Below are positions 13,701 through 20,100 of a stretch of DNA of 21,490 nt, piece by piece. The stretch comes from CAYMLL01 sp964390645 (GTDB taxonomy: Bacteria; Planctomycetota; UBA8108). The stretch lies in NCBI GenBank assembly GCA_964390645.1, contig CAYMLL010000112.1:1-21490 (forward strand). The letters run 5' to 3'. Every line of letters starts with the position of its first letter. Positions within the stretch are counted from its first letter, which is position 1. A program made the position numbers and the translations under genes. Below the pieces are notes generated by a model that ran no database searches, had not been told where the DNA came from, and saw nothing but the letters and a program-made list of their open reading frames with translations.

Positions 13701-15776
13701 TTCGTGTCGGCGACGACCGGCGGCGTCGCCAGCGGAGCGATCCGCATTCGACGCGATCTGCAGAACGCCCGCGACGTGATGGCACGGCAATTCGGCAGCG
13801 TCCCCGCTCAGTTCGACATGGCCGCGTTCGGCTTCTCCGGGCTGGCAGCCCGTCTGCACGTGCACACCTCGGAGACTTGCGACGTGCGACGTCTGGTCCT
13901 GATCGGTACGCCGAACCTCGGCACCCCGCGCGCGCTCGTCGAGCTGCGCTCGGATGCCGGAGCGCGTCCCGGCCCCGGGGGACACGACGCGCTAACGGAC
14001 CTCCGCTACAGGGCTGCCGACGAGCAAACGATCCAGTTCCTCGGGCTCTTCAACGACCGCGTCTCCCGGGCCTGCGGAACCGTGGTCCACCTCATCGCCG
14101 GTGTCGGCGGCCGGTCGGAGCTCGACGGCGTGCTCGGCTGCGACCTCCACGACGGACGCGTCTGCGTCGAAAGCGCCCTCGCCGAGGACATCGCCGTCGG
14201 GAACTTCGCGAGCACACGCCTGCACGAGATCGACGAGGATCACGCGGCGCTCGGCCGGGGTCCCGCGTCACTCGACCTGCTCCTCGATGGCATCGGCCTC
14301 GGCATACCGGTGGCACTCGCCGGCGAGGCCGGTCGAGCTCCGGCGCCACAACAGCGCGGTGCCGGGTTGGGCGGCGACGAAGGTGAAGGCGGCGGCGCCG
14401 GCGATCTGCCGACCGAGCCCCTGTCCCTCGGCAAGGTGACGCACGGCGACATCGGCCCCGGTGACGAGGGCAGCTACTTCTTCTCGTCCGACACCTCGGG
14501 CTCGATCATCATCATCCTCAACGCCGAGGATGAAGGCTCGCTCGACTTCACCGTCGTCACCCCGGACGGCACCTTCGTCGACAGCGCCAACGCGGGCAAC
14601 CACAACGCGGTCTACGTCAGCTACAACGACGGCGAGGGCAACCTCGTGCAAACCTACAAGTTCCTCGCTGGCCAGGTCGGCTCCTACGAGGTCGCGATCT
14701 CCAGCGACACCGAGAACCCGTTGATCCGGTACGTGCTCGAATTCCACCTCGACAGCCCGGTCAAGCTCCACGGCGAGCTCGACGACTCGGATGTCGAGCT
14801 CGGATCGACGCCACTGCTGACGACAGAGCTCCTCAACGCGCAGCTCGTCCCACCGGAGCTCGTCCTCGAGACGACCGCGCGTCTCATCCGACCGGACGGC
14901 GGCCTCGAGCTTCTCGCGCTCGCGGACGACGGCCAGGCCGGCGACGACGTGGCGGGCGACGGCATCTACAGTGCGGTGCTCCCGGAGACGACACAGCCCG
15001 GCTACCACGTCGTCGAGGTGCAGACGAACGACGGGGTAGACCCCACCTTCGAGCGTGCGGCGACGCTGCAGCTGCTCGTGCGCTCGGATCTCGCGTCTCT
15101 GCGTCCGGACTTCGACTCCGGCGCGAACGATCTGCCGGACGGTGACGGTGACGGCGGTGGAGCCGGCGAAGAGGGCCTGAAGGAGAGCCTGTGGATCGCC
15201 GGCAGCGTCGAGTCGACGCGCGGTGGGAGCCTCGTCGTGCTCGGCTCGCTGACGGACCAGGACGACAACCCGGTGGCGCAGTCCGGCACGATCTTCTCGC
15301 TCGAGAGCGCACGTCCCGCGGACTTCCGCATCGACTTTGACGGCTACGAGATCTTCGGCTCCGAGCGCGACGGCCCGTATGTCCTCAGGGACATCGAGAT
15401 CCTCGACGCCGGCGTCGGGTTCGTACGCGCGGACCTGCTCGTCGATGCGCACACGACCTCCGGGTTTCTCTGGTCGGAGTTCAGCGTCGAGGGAGGGCTG
15501 CCGTACCTGCGCGGCGATGCCAACGTCGACCAGCAGGTCGATCTCAGCGATACGATCGTCGTCCTCGAGGCCCTCTTCCTCGGCGGCGACCCGGACGAGA
15601 TCCTGCCCTGCGCCGATGCCGCCGACAGCAACGCCGACGGCGAGGTCGATGTCAGCGACGCGGTCGAGATCATCAACTTCCTCTTCCTCGGGCTCTCCCC
15701 GACGCTCCAGTACCCCTTTCCGGAGTGCGACCAGGGGCTCGTGAGTGGCTGCCACTACTATCCTCATTGCCGCTGA
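10722..15776 (+). CDS. Giant exported protein: FG-GAP propeller, Fn3-like domains, lipase/PGAP1-like hydrolase, PPC-like domain, dockerin repeats
   Basis: A 1684-aa protein. The ATG at 10722 gives a long signal peptide (cleavage after VNA57); a TTG 213 nt upstream adds low-complexity sequence. Seven FG-GAP/integrin-alpha-like repeats (about 90-580), with calcium-loop motifs such as GDVNDDGFDD, GDVNADGIDD, GDLDSDGVDD and PDRTGDGVAE, should close a propeller. Three Fn3-like domains start near 582, 665 and 754. A carboxypeptidase-regulatory-like strand region begins near 848. Residues about 1025-1190 resemble lipase/PGAP1 hydrolases: GFSGLAAR (Ser1039), IGTPNLGTP (1061-1069), HDGRVCVESA (Asp1144) and EDHAAL (His1174). 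The nucleophile elbow is two residues shorter than the usual GHSMGG. A PPC-like beta domain (about 1236-1345), an Ig-like domain with DDGQAGDDVAGDGIYS and two dockerin-type repeats (from 1597: RGDANVDQQVDLSDT and DSNADGEVDVSDA) follow, ending in a Cys-containing tail. Surface binding plus ester or lipid hydrolysis is inference. Confidence 0.85.
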   Translation: MSHAAKPSTAGPRERLVQHLRRGGRSSRSTAPNRRLLAAVGLTVALMLALSPCRVNAQDEEGAGPRGDVLAGDTIEVDALDHPGVRYDLPRTGNDLPASGLGHVVARAGFLNRDRFADLLIAADGAGTEFPGRVWVLFGGHSARSSTQSLGDLGPGQGTRLRSGLDGPDRFGAFVSGAGDVNDDGFDDFLIGMPSRLHPSLERGGVYLLFGSQRTPGDVDLSDLRRVGLLLVAPAQQALLGLSGAGIGDVNADGIDDFALGIPDAIVPGPDGPRPRGRVVVIFGDARMHLLANNRVPIFPIDDLTAPLGVVIDGALPLSGFGHAIAGVGDLDSDGVDDFAIGAPLHGRDANPGGAVFVIFGGAHLDNGAPDLGEFSPANVLRIETRQADARLGGVLTGGRDVTGDGVDDLALGVVDAARDNITGVGLVAIVAGRANLRDSRSLGLANADFTLWGRRGSEAGAAVGFVPDRTGDGVAEMLVGAPALDEGRGRAYLVHGGEALEDEILLDELSPGSGKFFTHRGAGRPQLGRVVAGIEDRDGDGSGEIILGAPGFRPNRDDNVPPGGAVYEIYSAAASESGPRNLGCRPLSRGRVRLSWTLTSRADSLQILRSDGNGELRVIDSVPGDLLVYIDPQPGEGEHRYAIQANDDSSLRSGPCTLQVRPLGVESVQCERVPGTRQIRVGWTSRDSQFLTIKVDGEVVEGFESVPPAVSSVLLTLPDQNDAAEPYLIEVCSRDDSDHGCAGCRIAVPRLALERVTDFVCRIDPNDRSHVELSWTSPREYDTFEILRNSVLIARVSATDAGGSFVDPDVPRAGRLNYGIRGLVGRTHPGPVSTCAIDVQPDPTTRISGHVVFDDRISTPVRRGDVFVYSRQRGGELVGVASVTQSGRFSVAVDLENDAYDLEFRAAFVDSRDELREVDVLPIFKDDTGRPALEDYTPGELFASLSEVTVDARGDPELRVALPIIAVNPDRSGVDRWRGLRNRLVDTDGSLLFVSATTGGVASGAIRIRRDLQNARDVMARQFGSVPAQFDMAAFGFSGLAARLHVHTSETCDVRRLVLIGTPNLGTPRALVELRSDAGARPGPGGHDALTDLRYRAADEQTIQFLGLFNDRVSRACGTVVHLIAGVGGRSELDGVLGCDLHDGRVCVESALAEDIAVGNFASTRLHEIDEDHAALGRGPASLDLLLDGIGLGIPVALAGEAGRAPAPQQRGAGLGGDEGEGGGAGDLPTEPLSLGKVTHGDIGPGDEGSYFFSSDTSGSIIIILNAEDEGSLDFTVVTPDGTFVDSANAGNHNAVYVSYNDGEGNLVQTYKFLAGQVGSYEVAISSDTENPLIRYVLEFHLDSPVKLHGELDDSDVELGSTPLLTTELLNAQLVPPELVLETTARLIRPDGGLELLALADDGQAGDDVAGDGIYSAVLPETTQPGYHVVEVQTNDGVDPTFERAATLQLLVRSDLASLRPDFDSGANDLPDGDGDGGGAGEEGLKESLWIAGSVESTRGGSLVVLGSLTDQDDNPVAQSGTIFSLESARPADFRIDFDGYEIFGSERDGPYVLRDIEILDAGVGFVRADLLVDAHTTSGFLWSEFSVEGGLPYLRGDANVDQQVDLSDTIVVLEALFLGGDPDEILPCADAADSNADGEVDVSDAVEIINFLFLGLSPTLQYPFPECDQGLVSGCHYYPHCR

Positions 15777-15806
15777 AGACTGGGCCCAGAAATGCCATGA
15801 CAGGGC

Positions 15807-15836
15807 TTGACAGGGGGACGAAACTGACCCTATCGT
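15807..15836 (+). promoter_or_regulatory. Sigma-70-type promoter for the IPTL-CTERM-like protein gene
   Basis: A perfect TTGACA (15807-15812) is followed after 18 nt by TATCGT (15831-15836). The start would lie near 15843, giving a leader of about 113 nt. TGACAGGG occurs twice with a 10-bp period (15798-15805 and 15808-15815), overlapping the -35 box, which may be a regulator site. Confidence 0.5.
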
Positions 15837-15892
15837 GAGGCGTTGTTCGGGTCGGGAGCTTGCGCCTTCTCGGTTGGACGGAATGGACAGGG

Positions 15893-15908
15893 CGGGAAGG
15901 CGTTCCCG
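15893..15908 (+). repeat. Tetraloop hairpin in the leader of the small surface protein
   Basis: CGGGAA (15893-15898) pairs with TTCCCG (15903-15908) around GGCG, within the putative 5' leader. Its role is unknown. Confidence 0.4.
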
Positions 15909-15942
15909 GCAGCTTCAAGGGTCTGGTCGCGTTCTTATCAAC

Positions 15943-15949
15943 AGGAGGG
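15943..15949 (+). promoter_or_regulatory. Strong ribosome-binding site (AGGAGGG)
   Basis: AGGAGGG lies 6 nt before the ATG at 15956 and fixes that start. The surrounding AACAGGAGGGT is repeated before the gene at 17103. Confidence 0.8.
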
Positions 15950-15955
15950 TCGGTG

Positions 15956-16621
15956 ATGCGTACTCCGCTTCATCTCAGCGTACTCTGTGCTCTTGTTTTC
16001 CTGACGGCGAACCCGGTATGGGCGGACTTCTCGTCAGTCGAGCGTGGCGGAACCTCGACCCGGTGCGCGCCCGCAGTCTCCCCGGACGGCCTCGACGAGG
16101 ATGTGCTGGCGTTCTGCGACCGCGAGCACGAGTACAACGACATCCCCAAGGCCCTCATCGGCCTGCCGTACGTCATCGTGTCGAACAGTGACAAGACCCA
16201 GGCCGACTACTCGCTCGCCGTCACGCTCGACACCGACGGCGTGATCCTGATCTTCCTCGACAACCGCATCCCCGATGGCGACAACCTCACCCCGGCGGCT
16301 CCGGGCGGCGGCGTGATGGACTGGGTCGTGACCATGGGCTTCACGGACACGGGCTTCGATATCGGCGTCGACGAGAGCGGCGACGGGATCATCAACCAGA
16401 CATCCTCCGTCTACCAGCTCGCGGTCGACGCGGGCGAGACCGTCCTCCTGCAGCAGGACAACACCGGAGGACGCAACATGTACGGTGTCGCCTGCGCCAG
16501 CGAGCTGTTCGGCCAGGCACAGGTCCCTGCGTCGACGCCGACGGGTCTGATCCTGGGGATCGGTCTGCTGCTGGTCGCCGGTCTGTTCGTGCTTCGTCGG
16601 CGCGCCGCGGCGGCTCTCTGA
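15956..16621 (+). CDS. Exported protein with IPTL-CTERM-like C-terminal sorting/membrane tail
   Basis: A 221-aa protein of unknown function. An AGGAGGG site 6 nt upstream supports the ATG at 15956. The N-terminus is a signal peptide (LSVLCALVFLTANPVWA). The mature part is acidic and beta-rich, with four Cys residues, motifs such as YVIVSNSDKTQADYSLAV and FLDNRIPDGDN, and an Asp/Gly-rich DVDESGDG-like turn (GVDESGDGIINQ). The tail VPASTPTGLI, a hydrophobic segment (LGIGLLLVAGLFVL) and RRR match the layout of IPTL-CTERM/PEP-CTERM sorting signals: short proline-containing motif, transmembrane helix, basic cluster. Such tails are normally removed by a dedicated transpeptidase or rhomboid-type sortase, none of which is encoded here. 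It lies between the two dockerin giants, with its own promoter before it and a strong hairpin behind it. Calling it a surface or matrix protein is inference. Confidence 0.75.
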   Translation: MRTPLHLSVLCALVFLTANPVWADFSSVERGGTSTRCAPAVSPDGLDEDVLAFCDREHEYNDIPKALIGLPYVIVSNSDKTQADYSLAVTLDTDGVILIFLDNRIPDGDNLTPAAPGGGVMDWVVTMGFTDTGFDIGVDESGDGIINQTSSVYQLAVDAGETVLLQQDNTGGRNMYGVACASELFGQAQVPASTPTGLILGIGLLLVAGLFVLRRRAAAAL

Positions 16622-16689
16622 GAACCCCCCACGGACGACGACGCACAGAAGGCTCCGGAGCGACCGGAAGACACCCACGGTGAGCAACG

Positions 16690-16728
16690 AGGCCGCGCTC
16701 CCGACCCCTCCGGTCGGTGGCGCGGCCT
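16690..16728 (+). terminator. Strong two-tier hairpin, likely transcription terminator
   Basis: AGGCCGCGC (16690-16698) pairs perfectly with GCGCGGCCT (16720-16728). Inside it CCGACC (16701-16706) pairs with GGTCGG (16712-16717). It lies about 70 nt after the stop of the IPTL-CTERM-like gene. There is no T tract, so termination strength is uncertain. Confidence 0.6.
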
Positions 16729-16810
16729 GGTCTCATCCGGGCTGCGAGCACAGGTCGTCTCCCGCGGTCCCGCGAGAGACGTGGACTCTCCCGGGGTTCC
16801 CGTTTGGCTC

Positions 16811-16840
16811 TTTACAGGCCCCGGATCCACCGAGTAGGAT
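16811..16840 (+). promoter_or_regulatory. Sigma-70-type promoter for the PA14/malectin protein gene
   Basis: TTTACA (16811-16816) and TAGGAT (16835-16840) are separated by 18 nt, the same spacer as the promoter of the preceding gene. Initiation would be near 16847, leaving a leader of about 256 nt. Confidence 0.45.
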
Positions 16841-16846
16841 TCAGGG

Positions 16847-17102
16847 AGGTTCTGGAGTGGAGACGAGAGCTCGTCAGAAAGGGTAAAACCGCAGCGCCGT
16901 CGGTCGAACGGCGCAGACGGCTGCTGTGTCTCTACCTGTTCTCATCCGACCGAGACCGCGCGCTGGAACAGGCGCCGGGTAGGGTTCCACGATCGACGCC
17001 GACGACCGAGAAGGCGTCGTCGCGAACGGGTCCCGCAATCGGTCCGACTTTCCGAAATCCGAAAAATCCGTTCGCGTCCCCGTCATGAACAGGAGGGTAC
17101 TC
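16847..17102 (+). ncRNA. Candidate structured 5' leader with five consecutive hairpins
   Basis: Perfect stems follow one another: 16862-16867 with 16870-16875 (2-nt or 4-nt loop); 16894-16900 with 16908-16914 (GCGCCGT); 16935-16941 with 16966-16972 (CCTGTTC); 16994-17000 with 17013-17019 (CGACGCC); and 17021-17029 with 17068-17076 (CGCGAACGG, 9 bp) enclosing an AT-richer loop with a nested TCGG/CCGA pair. The last stem ends 14 nt before the AGGAGGG ribosome-binding site. No known riboswitch was recognised. Some short stems are expected by chance at this GC content. Confidence 0.4.
17091..17097 (+). promoter_or_regulatory. Strong ribosome-binding site (AGGAGGG)
   Basis: AGGAGGG lies 5 nt before the ATG at 17103. 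It selects that codon over the in-frame ATG at 17085, which overlaps this site and has no such sequence in front of it. Confidence 0.8.
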
Positions 17103-20100
17103 ATGCGATCGACGCATTTCAGTTCTCTCGCGGCCTTCGCCGCGATCGTCGCGACGCTCGTCGGCGCCGCGTCCGTCCGTCTCGAAGCGCAAGACCCTGT
17201 CCGGGAACTCGGTGAAGTCGCCTGCGACGACGCGCTCCTGGCGGAGAACCCGCTGGAAGTCTCGATCTCGAAGCCTCTCGGCGGACAGCCGGGGGACCAG
17301 CAAGTCGAAGTCATCGAGAACATCTTCGGCGCCCTCGATGAGAACATCACGCCGGCCAACGGCGGGGTCAAGTCGGACATCGCCGGGAGCGGGTTGACCG
17401 ACAACGGGTTCATCAAGACGTGGTTCGTCGCGACGAACATCCTCAACCCCGGCGCCGCCGCACCGGGCGAGGACGCCATGCGCCAGGACTACCTCGACGA
17501 CGGCGACGAGATCAACGAGCTCGACTACGAGCCCGTTGACGGCGACGTGATCGTACCGCTGGCCGGAGTCATGGCGGGCAACGGGTTCAACCCCAACGCC
17601 TTCGACGGTGAGCTCATGGTCCAGGTCGTGGAGACCGGGCCCAACGGCATCCTCGACTTCAACGTCATCAACGGCGACACGAACAACGTCATGGCCTACA
17701 TGTGGGCCTACATCGAGGTCGAGGATGACTTCGACGTCGATCTCTGCGTCGGCAGCGACGACTCGGTACAGATCTTGATCGACCTCGAAGAGGTGCACAT
17801 TAACAACGTCGCTCGCGGCTGGGGCGGCGACTGCCAGGACATCGTGACCACGACCCCGGCGGGCGATCCCATCTTTCTCGAGGGGGGAGTGCACCTGGTG
17901 ATGATGAAGATCTTCGAGGGCGGCGGCGGCCACCGGGCTGGCCTGCGGATCGAAGAGTCCTTCACCGGGCAGGCCGTGCCAGGCCTCAGGGTCCTCGGCG
18001 ACATCGACGGCGGCGAACTCCCCGCGGTCGGCACGCGAATCACCTGGGACGTTACGCGTCAGCAGCTCGCCGACGGCGTCGGCTACAGCGTCGAGATCGA
18101 CAAGGGTATCGTGCGCTTCGACGGCACCGCGGCGGGCGCCACGACAACGGGTCCCAGCCGAGCCGATATCTGTCTCGATCCGATCAACTCCGCAACGGGG
18201 CAGATCAAGGAGGCGTTCTGGGCCGGTCTGGGGCCGTTCACGCACTCGATCGGCTGCGGCGGCGGGCCCGAACAGATGCTCTTCAACCACATCGCGCCCG
18301 AGGACATCCGCTGCATGGGTCCGTCTCTGGGCGACGAGATCGAGTACGACCCCGACGAGGCCGCGACCAACAGCTACATCGGACCGGCGGGACCGGACGG
18401 TGGGCCCATCTGGCGTTCGGTCAGCGACGGCAACGAGGACGGCTTCATCGACCTGGACCTGGCACTGGGTCCCTGCGACGACTGCATGGCCTGGGTCGCG
18501 ACCTACGTCGAGAACGTCTCCGGAGACGACCTCGAAGTCGTTATCTGCTTCGGCAGCGACGACAACGGCCAGATCTGGGTCGACGACGTCCTCGCTCACA
18601 ACATCCCCGTCTGCCGCGGCAGCGGCGGCTGCCAGGACCAGGTCTCATTCACCCTGACACCCGGCATCCATTCGATCAAGGTGGCGACGTGGGACCGTGG
18701 CGGAGGCTGGAACTGCAACCTCGCTCTGCTCGACGGCTTCACCAACGCGCCGTTCCTCCCGGAGGACGGCCTGCTGACCTGGCTCGGCGGAACCATGCCG
18801 GCCGAATACGAGGTTCCGTCATGCCCCGAATGCGGGCTCGATCCGGTCCGTGACCTGACCTGCGCGCTCGTCCCGTTTGGTCTCGGCGGCAACAGCTTCG
18901 CGGTCGAGCTCAACTGGGAAAACGCGGCCGAAACGGACGGCTCCCTGACGAGCATCCTCGTCAACGGCTCGGAGGTCATGGAGGTTGCCGCCGACGAGAC
19001 CTCGGCGACCATCCCTGCCACCGACCTGCCCGACGACCAGGCCTTCACCGTCTCGGTCGTCAACTGTAGCGGCATTCCCGCGCAGTGCAGCCCGTTCAAG
19101 ACGGACGCCGCCGGCTACATCATCGGCGGCTCCTGGCTCGCTCTCGGGCCCTTCTCGACTCCCGTCGCCTGCGATGGCAACGTCGACGCCCTCCTCGCCA
19201 ACGCCATCGGCCCCGAGGAACACATGTCTTGCCAGTTCCCGGCCAGCGGCGACCCCGTCGATGGCTACCAGCCCGGCGATCCCTTCCTGCCCGATCCGGA
19301 CACCGCGTCGACGCTCGGGATACATCCCGACGCACCGGCCGACGAGGACGGGAACCCGATCTGGGCCCCGTTCCGGGACTCCTCGCTCGACAATGCCGAC
19401 CTCGACTTCGACCAGCATGTCGGCAACCTCGACGAGCACGTGCTCTACCTGGCGACCTGGATCGAGAACACCACCGACGACGCGATCCTGCTCGACGTCT
19501 GCTTCGGCAGCGACGACGATGGCCAGGCCTGGATCGACGACCAGATCATCCACAACAACCCGGCCTGTCGAGGCCGCGGAGCCTGTCAGGACCGTTTCCC
19601 CCTCATCCTTGCCCCGGGCAAGCACGTGATCAAGATCGGCGTCTGGGAGCAGGGCGGTGGCTGGGGAGCCTTCTTCGGGCTCACCGACGCGGAGACCGGC
19701 CTGCCGGTCGTCGACACGGGCGGCGGCATACTCGAGGCCGACGCGATCGGCGCCGCACCCATCAGTGATGACATCATCTTCCACGGCAAGTCGCGCCCGG
19801 GCGACGAGGAGGACTTCCCCTGCACCGGAGCCCCTCAGGATCCAGTCGGCGAGCTCATCTGTGTCCGAAGCGGTGACGACATCGAGGTCTCGTGGTTCAA
19901 TCCCGAGAACAACGATCCGGATCGCCCGATCTCGATCGAGGTCGACGGCGTCGAGGTCGCCGAGGTCGACGGCGGCGACGAGGAGTTCACCGTCACCGAG
20001 GACATGTTCGGCGATGGCTCGGTCATCTCGATCTGCGTGCGCCCCGAAGGGGCGTTCTCCGCGTCTTGCTGCGGCGTCCTCGTCGGCGACGAGATCTACA

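Larger units (their letters stand above)
16622..17102. other. Intergenic region holding a terminator hairpin, a promoter and a structured leader
   Basis: No coding sequence is supported in these 481 nt. The first third carries the hairpin that probably ends the preceding gene. A promoter-like pair lies at 16811-16840. The remainder is a leader with several perfect stems in front of the next gene. Confidence 0.65.

Noticed and set aside
14268..15767. Minus-strand frame of 499 codons opposite the FG-GAP protein
   Set aside because: Acidic/Arg repetitive sequence produced by the Asp/Gly/Val-rich sense frame; no start signal or domain.
15780..15789. Palindrome CTGGGCCCAG just after the FG-GAP gene as a terminator
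   Set aside because: With a minimal loop only three base pairs remain, and no T tract follows.
16932..18599. Minus-strand frame of 555 codons opposite the PA14/malectin protein
   Set aside because: Val/Asp/Arg-rich antisense reflection; the sense strand has a signal peptide, ribosome-binding site and repeated domains.
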